From: Solea solea
Taxonomy: Eukaryota; Chordata; Actinopteri; Pleuronectiformes; Soleidae
DNA length: 64,000 nt
Direction of reading: 5' to 3'
Assembly (NCBI RefSeq): GCF_958295425.1
Contig: NC_081139.1
Coordinates: forward strand, 18,950,388 to 19,014,387
In this document: positions 1 to 12,700 of the stretch, in pieces
Layout: every line of letters begins with the position of its first letter
Numbering within the stretch: position 1 is the stretch's first letter
The notes under the pieces: generated by a model
Seen by the model: only the letters and a program-made list of their open reading frames with translations
Told to the model about the DNA's origin: nothing
Databases searched by the model: none
Translations under genes and position numbers: made by a program

Positions 1-379
1 AAGCACTCTGGTATTTTGAGCACTAGAATTTAGTTCTTACAGCTGAAACTTCTCGTGGGCTCCTCTTTGTGTTTTCTGTAATACTCTGTTTAAAGCCATT
101 TAGCTTCTCTAGATCAATGTCGCTTCCTAATGTTTCCAGGTGACACAGGAACAAAACAGCAATGTACTGAGAAACACAGTGTTGTGTGGAGTTTTTAAGC
201 TGAATCAGCATCGTATGCATTATTTGACAATGGTTTGAATATAACAGTTAATAAAGTTACGCACTACAGCTTTAAAGATGGCGTAGATAAATGAACCATT
301 AAACACAAAGGGTCCAGTTACGGCCAATGGCTCAGGTCTATGGGGATGTGTGTGCTGATGATCATTCCTTCACCATGCG

Positions 380-413
<34 letters not shown>

Positions 414-426
414 TGGGCTGGCCACT
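1..426 (-). other. vstm2l: vstm2l 3' UTR (partial, runs off the window)
   Basis: This is sequence 3' of the TAG stop. No AATAAA or ATTAAA is seen on the minus strand here, so the poly(A) site should lie left of the window. It contains the GACA microsatellite at 380-412. The extent is inferred from position only. Confidence 0.5.
380..412. repeat. (GACA)8 tetranucleotide microsatellite in vstm2l 3' UTR
   Basis: Eight perfect GACA units are read on the plus strand (TGTC on the transcript strand), only about 15 bases beyond the vstm2l stop codon. Confidence 0.95.
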
Positions 427-714
427 CTACAGCACACAGCTCTCATTACAGTCAGTGGTGCTGTCAGTTGATCTCCTCCTTAATTCCCTGCCCACTGTCT
501 CGTGGTGGGAGTGTGACCGGTGCCCCTGCAGTTTAATGTCATCCTGTCCCTGACTGCTCTCTGGCTCCACCTGGAGGTAGGCCCGGACCCGGTGGTCCTG
601 CGCCACAGGGCCGCTGAAGTCGATGACGCGACATTCATATGTGCCCTCGTCGGATGGCTTCACGCTGGAGAGACGAAGCTTGTGGGAGATGTTGCTGCCG
701 GCCACTTTTACAAC
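427..714 (-). CDS. vstm2l: vstm2l coding exon 4 (second half of V-set domain, C-terminus, stop)
   Basis: The acceptor CCCATCAG precedes a 288-nt exon beginning VVKVAGSNISHKLRLSSVKP. It contains DEGTYECRVIDFS and AYLQVEP, and ends NESCVL with TAG at 427-429. The start at 714 is phase 0, matching exon 3. Confidence 0.93.
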   Translation of the reverse strand, partial: VVKVAGSNISHKLRLSSVKPSDEGTYECRVIDFSGPVAQDHRVRAYLQVEPESSQGQDDIKLQGHRSHSHHETVGRELRRRSTDSTTDCNESCVL

Positions 715-3700
715 CTGATGGGAAGAAAGAGGGTGTGCACAAATTTAGAATGGTGGTTCTATGAGTGTATAAAACTAACTCATGTCAGTTTATTGTTAGC
801 AGTAGATAGTAGGCTCCTTTCAGCTCGACTCAAACGATTTGCAGCCGTCTCACTTTCAGGAGCACAACATTGCTGTTGAGCTTCAGTCTTGCCTTTGTGA
901 GTTGTGACATAAAACAAATCACTTGCTTTGTGTGAACTCATTTGTCAGTGATCTGAATGAAACCGATGGAACTGGCACTCTTTTAGTGATTATATCTGTT
1001 GCATTTTTATTTATATCTCTTGCCAAAGTCAGCACGGCACACTGGTGTCCTTAGTGAGCCAAGTGTGAAGCCTGTCAAGCGACCCATTGGACAGTAATAT
1101 GATAGACGTTCCGTGCATTGATTGGTAGATTTAAAAGTTATGCACTTCAGTTTTGAGGGGCTAAATTATGTTCATCCTCCTGTCCTGCTGGAAGCCATGC
1201 TATTAGCGAATGTCCGTGTCCCAGGTGGGTTCACGGAACCAGCATTGAACGAAGCACAGTCAGTGTTGATAATGTGTCAGTACCTCATACAATGACACTT
1301 GAAAAAACTTCCCCTCATATGATTGTATGATGTCAACGATGCAATGATTCATGGATGTAAATGGTTAGTACATAAACCTGGATGTCTTTAATATTCATGA
1401 AAAGTCACAGTATACACCACATCAGACTTACGCTAATTTTGGTGGCATCTTTGGACTTCTCCTCCAGTGGAACAACCTGCAGAAATATAAAGGATATTTT
1501 AGCAGCGTGACATTTTTTGTTTTGTTTTCCGCATTTTGTAACAAGACTAAACTGCCTTGGATTGCATACCTATCATTTCTCTGCTACCTGAGCTATATAT
1601 ATACATATATGCATTAAGTTCAAACGTGTGTATGAGCTAGTACGCTCCGAGCAGCACCATGTCTGTGAAAGTGTATGCGGAGGCACAGAGGTATTCTTTT
1701 GGGCATACAGTAGGTATGAATTATGCATGGAGCAGATGGAGATTTTGAGAATCTATTTCTCTCTCAGTGCCAATTATAGTGTCTTGAGGCACAACAGGGG
1801 AGCCAGAGTTCTCCCACGATGGGAGAGAGTCAACCTGTTCCCCCAGTGCTGGAAAATGCTAATCAGCAATTATCCCTTCATTTCAGTGCAAGTTGTTTTC
1901 TGCCACAGCTAATGTTGTATTTCTCTCTCTGCTGGGTACACAGTGAGTGTCAGTGTCCAAAATATGAGGCAACTGAAAAAAAACGAAAAAGAAAGAAACC
2001 TTAAAGCTGCAGGAAGTTACTGGGATTTGTGTTGTTGTTGATGCTATTATTGGGCCTCTGTTTGATCTTCATGAACAAAAACAATATAACATGAGTTGTA
2101 TGATCCATCCTTCTTCTGAAAATAGGCTTTGTCAGGCAATACTATCAGACCTGACTTTGTTTGAGTTTGTTTGTATACAGCAGTAGCACAGGGGTGGGTG
2201 TTTATCTTGTCAAACTGTTTTTTGTTTTCAGTCATACTCCAACCTGTTTACAACTGTCTCCCTGTACCAGCACATTGTTGTTGTTGCCTTCATTTGTCTT
2301 AACATTAAACAAATCACGTGCTGTGTGCCACACAGGAATGTTGCCGAGTGACACGATATCTAAATACCAATATACTTTTTTAGATTAGATAGATTGTGGC
2401 TCACATAATTAGTGATCTGCGCTGACTTCTCTCTCCAGTCCTTGATGTACCACCACTGGATCTCCAGGGCGTGGGAGGGAGAGCCCGCCCCTCGGAAGGA
2501 ACAAGCCATCTCTACATCTTCGCCGCTCTGTTTCGTGATGTCGTGTGGTACCTCTGTGAAAAGAGCTGCAAGACGGGGGGGGAGGGGACATTGCAGTGAA
2601 TGACGGACTTCAGACATCCCCAAAATGACAGAGACACAACATTTCACTAGTGCCATTTCTGCATTTCACTCCTGCTAGTGAAAAACTGCATGATATCACA
2701 GCCAAATAAGTATTGCAAGACATAATTTAAGACGTTATCACCTTATCAAACTAGCATGATATTTGTGGAAGTGTTGTTCAGATTACTTTGTGGCCACTTT
2801 TTAAAATGATAATTTTCCAATGAGCAAGGCAAGAAACCACAGTGCAGCTTCGGTTTTCTTAGGACAAAAACTATGACAAAAACAGAGGCTCTTAGAAGCA
2901 CAGCACCAACATCCAACCATCTACATGTTCTCCAGATCAGTCTTCAGAACTCATCTTTGCATCACATTAACACAAAACCTCTGAGTCTGCAGAGAGAGGC
3001 TCAGCTAAAACAGGAGACAGCAACTGAGCAAAATACTATTTGTGAGAAACTCATTCAGCTTCCAGAAACTCCACTGCAGGAATTCACCGTGATGGTGATG
3101 GGTTTATAAATATAAAATCACTATATCATAAAGCTGAAATTACCAAGCATGATAATGAACTCAGTTACCAGTAAGAAATTACACAAAATGAAACTTTATC
3201 AAAGGCTGACACTTTTAATTCAATTAACTTAAAATCAATCCAAACACAAAACACAACACCATTATAGTCAGCTTATTGTTCTGCAGGGCAATAATCATAA
3301 AATATTGAACACTCTAATCATAATATAGTCAATATTATATACTCATGTCTTACTGCTTGCTTTAATTAAGTACATTACTGGACTAAAACAAAATAATAAT
3401 AGGAAAACAATTTTTTTGTATAAACTGTGGGAAGCAGAAGCTACTTTTAGGTCACTATCAATTCAGTCATGAATAAAAAAGAGGTTTGTAGACTTTCAAC
3501 AAGTGCACCAATGATCCCAGTGTTCATCAAACAAAATCTGTTAAACCAAGATCACATGCACTGAAACACACTGATGTTTTACTGGTGAAAGCAAACACTC
3601 AGTTGTTTAAGGTCCAGTCAGTGTGTAACAATTACAGGGGTTTAGTGGCAGAAAGTAAATATACTCCTCATCAGAATGTTGGCCTAAATGTATCATCACT

Positions 3701-6700
3701 TTAAAAACAATAATCGTTTGGATTTCATAGTTTTAGATAAACCCTGGAGAGTACTTTAGGCAGGGGCCTTGCTTTTCGAGGGCCACTGCAGTATAACTGG
3801 ACACAGAAGCCAGACTCTGCATTTCCCTAAATCTTAATACACAAAGGGAGAAAAGAAAATGGCATTTCTTTGGACCTTTGAGAGCCACTGGCACAGCTGA
3901 TAAATGCAACGCTGTGTATGAATCTGCTTATATTACAGTATTACTATAACCCATTATGTTTTTGCTTCTGGCCACCTGGTGAGCATAGGTGCTCTCCTGA
4001 GATAACAGATTCATCAGAGTCGGTCATACAGAAAGACTTCCAGCATAAAGCTTCTGGCCATGACTATCGCCTCAGATTACTGAGAATCTTTAGAGCAGGT
4101 GAGCAATGAGAAAAGTTAGTCACCGTGTCTGTATGTGACATTTGCTTGGCACAGTGCAAAACTGATCCCCGGCATGAGCAGGAGGATAGAAAGAATAGAG
4201 GAGCGATAGAGAGGGCTTTGGTGTCGTTTTACTGACTGGGTCCACATGATACGTGCCCTTCATACACCTGTGCCTGTGGCCAGGCAGTGGCCTCATTTGT
4301 CAGGACAAAACGTACTGGAGGGATGGAGCAGTATAGGGGGCCAAGATGGGCGTGAGGAAGCAGATAGATGGAAATAAAAGAGGGTAAAAGCAGAGGTGAG
4401 GTGAGGTGAGAGTGAGGAGAAAGAAACCCTGATAGGAAAGGTGCAGGGGGTGAGCTGGAAAATCATGACTAAATAAACAGTGATTAAAGACCCTTTTGGT
4501 ATCGCTTTATTTTAAGGTCCTCGTAATAATTAGTAAGCCACTTATAAAATGCTTATGAACATAAAAAGTCCAGTAATTAAATCATGATTAACAAATGTAT
4601 TAACGTTTCCTTAAAGACTTGTCAAGGCCCTCGTTCATAGTAAGTAAGCAATATTTTTTTTCTTATTAAATCCTTATTCATGTCAATACATTGCCTTGTA
4701 TAAATGTTATTCATTTTGATACATTCCTACAATATTTCAAACAACAATGACAGTGGTTACAAAGTCTGATTATTGTTAATAAAAATGATATGTATATTTA
4801 TGACATTTAAACTGTATCAAGCTTTTAACAAGAGCATAAAGAAATCTCAAAAGCTATAGTGAATGCATTCATTATGCTTTTATTAACACTTATGACTCAT
4901 TTATGTTCATAAGCATCCTATAAGGTCTTATAAGTGGCTTGTTTTTTATAATTATATCTCACATCACCAGCCATCCAGGTGTGCGAGTCCAAAGACAGTA
5001 TATTCACAGATCATGGACCACTCTCAAAATCTCCCCTCGAATAACTTCAAAATGTCACAGCATTTGTGATATAATGACATCAGTGGACACATGTTACCTT
5101 CTTAGAAACAGTGTAAGTGGCTTATTATTTGTTAATTGCTGCTTATTACAAGGACACCATCAAAGTAAAGTGTTCAATGTTCACAGCATGAACTTCAGCT
5201 TATTTCCACCCAGTGCACATGCTTTCAGAAACTGAGCTAAAGACACAGCCCACATCCCCAACGTGCCACTGAGGGACCTGCTGAAAATACAACTACAGCA
5301 TTTAAATGTATACATGTGTAATTCTTCAGCTGGGACATAAACAAGCTGTGGATGAACCAACTAAATCCCTCCGTATGAAGGATTTAGAGCAAATGTGTGA
5401 AAGGCTTTAATGATTATGCGTGGTGTTAAATTGTGTAAGCGTTGACATGACGGTCCGTTTCATTTGAACAGGCAGAATTTAATGACAACAACAAAAAAAA
5501 AACTCCCAGCACATAATGGCCACTTGAGAATAAGACCTTTAACTTTCCTTTCCGGCTCATCTATTATTCACGTTGTTATGGAACATGACATGAGATGAGG
5601 ATGCAAATGGAGCCAGATTCAGTCGACCTCTCTCGTCCTTGTACCTTCACACTCTCACAGTGTAAATATTACAGACACAAGGACAGAAAGCACACTATTC
5701 TCAGAGCTGTCAGCTACAAATGGGTCATGAGAGATATACGTTGTACCACACATGGCCTGAAGCTACGACGCTCTATGTAACAATACAGAGACTGACAGCG
5801 GGATGAAGGTGGGTGTTAAGGGAACACGGCAGAGTAATAGCTGATGTCGAAAGTTCACTTTTGACAATGAAAACATTCATTTTGATAGACACACAGACTT
5901 TATTGTTCACCAAACTGGAACATGTTCTTGTCTTAGTAGTAAGAGCTCCCCTCCAAAAATCAGAACAAGCTTTTGAAAAGAGAGAGAGAAAGACATTCTT
6001 GCCTCTTGCTATGTTGTTTCAAACTAGTTTGACGTTCACAAAAGTTTATAAAGACATGATGGATTCAGTCATCACCTGTCTCACCTGCTGTGGTGAAGAC
6101 GCGTGTCCACACTGATGCTGACATCTGCAGCTGCACACAAGAGCATGTCCCGGTAGTTACCAGAGTGACATGTTTATATCAGGTTATCTGGGCCAGTCCA
6201 CTCGGCTGTGGGCAGTCTTTGCGCCGCAGAGTTACTAGTAATACTTTTGTATTGGAAGGGCATTCCTGTGTGCATGCATCACTATAGCGAGAGTCTATTT
6301 TAAAGATTTGTGCGCCCCAAAGGAACATGAAATACGCCACACGTTTTTAAGATACATTTGAATGCAGATTACGCACGATAGTCATGGACTGTATAATGTG
6401 TAGCTCGTTTATTTAAATTTTCTTAATTATTGTAGATGATTCCTACCTTCTACTTCATGTGAGACTGGTGGGGCAGTGTCCTCTATGGACCTCTATATAA
6501 CTGCGATATTAGGGCTGTGCATCCTCAGGAATCTCACTATTCAATGACAATAATCATGTCAACGATTTGATTCCATGATGCATTGTATTCTATATGAACA
6601 CTCATCAACAAATGCAACTGAAATGTTCCGTCCACTCAAACAAAACTAATGCTTCTGCAGTCAAGCTGCAGCTTCTAACAACAATGTTTTATGTAAATAA

Positions 6701-9700
6701 TCATATACTGTCACTAGATGGCCGTAGAATCACCCATGTCCACATTTTAATGCATCTTAAAAATTATTATTTTCAATAAATGCACTATGCATTGGAAAGA
6801 GAATGTTACCTGAACAACACTAGCATTTCCTTCCAGGCATCACTGTAACAACCTGAGTGAAAGACTCTTAGCATGTGACACCATCAGGTCTTCCTTTTTT
6901 AGGTGGATAAATAGTTTTGCCAAATCACCGGACCGCTTACAGTTAACGCTGCATTTTCCGTCCATCAGTTTCTCGTCCACCAACCAACTAGCCAACAAAT
7001 AAATTTTACCTCAACGACATCAGACATTAAAGTGCCCCCATGACAGAAACAAATTATATAAATCTGCTAATTAACAAAGGTAATCATCAGGTTTCTTGTC
7101 ATTTTAGAGCAGGAATATACAAATCATCACCCACTTTATGTTTTCCTCATTAGCATGCAATGGCCCTTACAGTTATTTTCTATCAATGAGGTATTAAAAC
7201 TACAATAATTCAGTTTGGATGACTCCACAGGCAAATAACAACAGTAATGTACCTTATTAAAAGCAATTCAAGATCAATCTATTATTTCATATTTGTATTC
7301 ACTGGTCATTATTAAACAATTTAAACATCAAAATAAAATGCTATACATTTGCAAATACATTTTTGAAGTTGTCACATGTAAGTGACCCCATTTGCTTATC
7401 ATTTCATTATAGTACGTTCAATTATGTGCAGGTCTTGTTTGATTCACCTTCTGTGTCATTTCAAACTTTTTAGATTAGTCATTTCTTTTCTTGTGCAGCT
7501 CTGTGAAAAGCAAATGAAGACATAAACACAAAATGTTCCTGCGCTAATTCTTTGTGATTGTGTTGCTCAGTGGGACAAATTTCCTGTGGCGCGATGTATT
7601 TGTTCAACGCCAGTGAAGATTGTAATCACAGCTGGCGTGATTATTCATTTTCATCTGATGATGTATGACTTTCCCGATAGCAGGAACATCAGCAGGGCAG
7701 CAGAACAAAGCAAGGCAATCTGCGGCGAGCATATCCATTTATGATTATAACAGCAAAACTGATTCATTTCAAAGTAAAGTAAAGGAAAGGCCGCTTTTTA
7801 AAAAACAAGCAAAGAGAAGCTTCTTTTTTGACAGATCGACAGCATTTGTGTTTGAAGTGGTCACCAATTTCTGGACTGTCAAAGCCAAAGCAATACTTGG
7901 TGACAGAAAAAGATGAAAATCACGTGATTAAATCATCTTCTTCCACTTTACATTATTGTTATTCAAAAGTGATGAAAAGCAGAGGAGGTGACAGCAAACT
8001 TATACTTCAGAACTTCACTGTGAATAATGCATATATGAGCAAACAGTGGTAATTATTTCAGTTTCCTCAGCATTCGATGCAGGTGTTGGCCCTTTTTTTT
8101 GTCCATGAGATACATTAGCAACAGCCAGAGGCAGAACACAGAGCGCAGCATCTGTCACTGTGAAAAGACTGAGTCTGCTCACACAAAGAAGGGGTTTTAT
8201 GTGAGAGGCACGCGGCAAAAAAAACCATGAACAAATCAGTGTAATAACAATGATTAGGTGATCAACAATAAATTAAGGTTATTCTATTTTACTAATTCAG
8301 TAAAAAAAAAAAAAAAAAAGCAAAAACAGAGCAGGGCATACATCACTCTATTTTGTCCACACACATGCATAGGAGTCATAATTTGAATATACAGAAATTC
8401 CTGTTTGTGATGTTTGTATCATGTCACACACAAACAAGTTGTATCAGGCCACTCCAAATGAAAGTCATTCAAGTCTCGGTTCATCTTTCTTGCCAGGCGT
8501 GCAGCAGCGGTGAACATGGCAAACAGCCTCAGCCCCGCCCAGTGGACGGAACTGGACCAGATATTGGAATGTTTTCTGGTGTCCTTTAGGACACAGATGA
8601 GTCATTTGAAGTGTGCACGGAGGAAGTATGAAGGAAAAGTGGTGAAGAATTAATGAAGCTGAGGCTGTGTCTCTACAGCCATTTGAAACCACAGTGTGTG
8701 AAGCCAAAGTCAAGTCAAGGAGACAGTTGTACAGGGAGTCCAGAAATACACTCGGGAGAGCAGAGCTACAGCAGGACAGGCTTCATAGCTGCAAGGTAAT
8801 TCCACCACTTTCCCATTTCCACACTCAGCCAATAAGACTGGGATTCTGCCAACTCAAGATTTTCCACATCTTCCCTTTCTTTCTTTGCTCTTTCTTAATC
8901 CCCGTCCCTCTCACCAGCTCAGTAACAAATCTCCTCCACATTTTTACTCGTCTCCCCTCTCAATTGCAATTTCATTGTTACTTTCAACCGATTAGTTCTT
9001 GTACCTGACTTTTCCACTCGAGCCTCTTCTGTACTCTCACCTAACTCAGCGCCTTCATTCACTTCCTCCTCCTCCTCTGTGTGCCTCTCTCGCTGTGTGG
9101 GCATTGTGAGTCTGCTGGCTCGGTCTGACATCAAGTGATGAATCCAACACTCCCTGAGTGGCTCACTTCATCTCCTGGAGCTTTGCCCACTGGCACTACA
9201 GCAGGTGTTCGCTGTCCTGGAAGAATGACCCTGCATGTGTTTCACCGGAGTGCAGAGCCCTGTGGTTTGTATTCAACAAACAACGCTGCACTGTGACTGT
9301 GAGAGACTAAACTCCCTGGACTGGAAATGCATGTGAGAAGAAGTACTGCATAACGACATTATTCGGTCGCAAATGAACAATGAACGCATGAGGTGTCGTT
9401 GTCAGTATTGGAAGGCACTTCATGCAGCACTGTCAGGACAGTTAGCACAAATTAAAGATGAAAGGACTGAAGAAGAACTATTTTCCGCCATAGACAGAGG
9501 AGGAGGACAGAAAATTGTATATTATACATTTATGAAAGACTCAACAAAATACTAAAAGTGATAATTCATTAGCAGTTTAAACACTTTAATTAAATTCCTA
9601 TTTGAACACATCATGTCATGATATTTTTCTGTCATGATGGTCACATGTGTGTGTCATATTTGGTGATCACTGAATTACACATTATTACAGTGACTTGACC

Positions 9701-12700
9701 AACTAACATGACGGCAGTAGTTCCACTTAACTCGACCAAACATCACGACCGACATGGAGGTAAGGGGGCTGGGGCCATTAGGCTAGATGACGTCGAAAGA
9801 AGAAGACTGTAAACAACAAACTGCATTGAAGCAGTGAGAGTGATACTTGCCATTTTGTGTTTGGAAAAGCCTAAAAAGAGAAAGACTGAGGATGTGTCCT
9901 TGGATGACAAGAGGAGGACATGCAGAGCACATCGGGAAAGACAGAAAGAAATCTAACATGCCAGACTTTGTAACTTGCTAGGATGAAGTATAAGGGCCGT
10001 ACTGAAGAAAAAAATATGATGTCAAAATATTTAGTTTCCTCCTTTTTTAACTTCTACTTTGTTATACAGAGCACACCGATGTAACCTTGCAGTCGACCAT
10101 AACCAACCATTTCTTCCATCACAAAAGAGAGAATTTTCTCCACGTCTGTGTGATTCTTCCTTCAAAAGAGTTTTTTTTTCAAAGCCCTGATACTGATGCC
10201 ACTATGGTGCTGATGTGCCAAACCAAAGTATAACTGCACAAGATGCTTCACATTCCTCATCTCGTTGCAGCTGATTATCCGAGATTGTTTTTTTGTTTTT
10301 TTCTTGTTATACTATGACTTAATGTTATTTTTCTTCAGTATGGCTCTAACACTCTGTCGTATGCTGCGGATGTGGCTGTAATTGGTGTTCACTACATGGG
10401 AACACAGGATCACTTTTCTGGGATGATGGGTCCTGAAACACTACATCTTTTATTTATTTATTTTTCTTTTTGACAAATGGTGACAAATGGACAAATTCTG
10501 GTGTCTCGCAGCAAATGTGTGGGAAGGGAAATTGCAATGATAATGGCAGCAACGGACACGGAGTTCGCCAAAAGTTAGTGAAACGACAGCCTTGCTGACA
10601 GCACTTTAAGCTTAGACTGGCTAATTAGAATTAATTACAGACTACTGCAGTACATATGGCTCCATACTGACAGGGGGGAAAAAAATAAAGACACGGAGAA
10701 TAGTCTACATTTGACATGGTGGAGGAAATTGTTAGCCGTAAAAGCTACAGAGAACAGAGGGCGAGTACAATTTACCGCTAATAAAGAGGAAATATGAGCT
10801 GAGCTGAAACCTTGTGGATATTAAAATATCCTTTTGTTCTTGCTTCAAGCAAAGCAGCAGAACAACGGTGATGAGAGTACAAGGGCATTTCGGGGGTTTT
10901 TCATTGTGAATTAAGAAAGAATAAACTTGTTTCTTATTCTAACTGTTCCAAGCTTTCAATTAAAAATTGACCGGTCTGTGTAACACATCTTGTTGACTAA
11001 CACACTGTCTCTGTCTGTCTGCAGAGTCCTTTGTCAACATCAGACTCTGACAAGTCTGCTCAGCAAACACTTGACTGTTACCTGACTTTAATCACAGCGG
11101 CGTCAGCAGAAATCAATAGCATAACCTCGGTAGAATTCTAAATCAACTTCTGGTAAAATTCCAAGGCCTCAATCTCACAGAGAAAAGAATGAAAAAAGAC
11201 ATGTGCTTCTGAGGTGAATGTGGACTTTCATTTTGAATGCTATACAGTGTTCCTGGCGAAGAATAAGTTTACTTGGCTTGGCCTTTTCTTCCTATAGGTT
11301 TTCATAAAAGCAGCACTGTAAGAGCTGCCTCTCCTCAGACACCCTCGTTTGAAGACGTGAGTACAGTGCATGCATTTTTAACGTGGGCTTCCTTGTCATT
11401 TTTCACTATATTTCTCAGCAAAGCGGCGGTGGAAGCGAGGCCTCGAGAACACAGAGCTCACAGCCGGAAAAGACTCATTAAAAATGAAACGGGAAGAAAA
11501 TGATCAAAGAAAGCAACGTGGTGGAAGGACATAAAATATCAGTCCCCAAAAGAGACTGCTCAAGTATTTTCAAGTACCCGGCGAAATGAGAGGGATATTC
11601 AGCCTGAGTGCCAGAGCGAGGTCAATCCCTCACTCCTTTCTTCCCTCTTCCTGCTATAGTGTGGACTAGAGTTGCTCAAGAATGACTAAATTATAAAATG
11701 TCTTATAAGGAAGGTCTGCAAGTGTGTGTATTTGTCAAAGCATTAAAGGACGACGTATGTACTTGTCTGTATTTTTATTAACGACAATTACATAAGGCCG
11801 CGTTTGTCTGTCAGCTTTATGTCATTATATTCCTTTATTTAAATTGTTCCCATTGAAAAAAAAACAAACAGTGGTTTGATTCAGAAATACCTAAAGGAGC
11901 CAGGCACTGTTTTTACAAAACATCATTCAGTTTTTTAGGGAACACATTTGCTCAAAAAGTCACTTCAGTGCAATAGTATAGTCTTTTTAATGTGGAGGAA
12001 AGTAGAACTCTGTTTAATATCTCTCTGTTTCGGCGCAAGAGGCGCAATATACTTGTGTGTTTGTCTACATTTGAAATAAGTTATGGTTCTCATTTTTATC
12101 TACTCCACGTCCTGTAGATTTATTACAGAGAAAGGAGCACACACAGTCGTCCTGGTGGAAGAAATGTTGAAATCATTCACAAAGTTAAAGTACAAACTTT
12201 TTTCCCCAGAGAGTGTGCGTCATCTTCAGGACACGGCTGGTAAAACCAGGTTCATTAGCTTGCTACCTTTATGAGACACACCTGCAGGGAATTGCAGAGA
12301 TTGAAATCCGCTCCAGAAAATACAAAGACATGAAAATCGGGCTTAACATCCTAACTTGCACTGTGAACAGAATCCCTGTGGGTAGAGGTATTTCACTAAT
12401 TTGATAAATGGCTTTAATAATCAGGAAAGCCCCAAGGGGAAGAGTGAATGAAACAACAAGAGCCTGAATAAAGAAAAGAAAAAGAACTGCTACAGATATT
12501 TATTTTGATCTAGAATAATCCTGCATAAACATATAAATACATAATCAACAAGAAGACATTTTAGATTTTGCTGAATTTGGGTGGTTCAGTGGTTACAGCA
12601 CTTGGCACTGGTCTAGAAAGACGTGTGTTTGTCTGAATTATTTTTATACCTGTTTATACCTGTGTTCAGACATAATTATTCATAGGCTACATTGAGGTTA

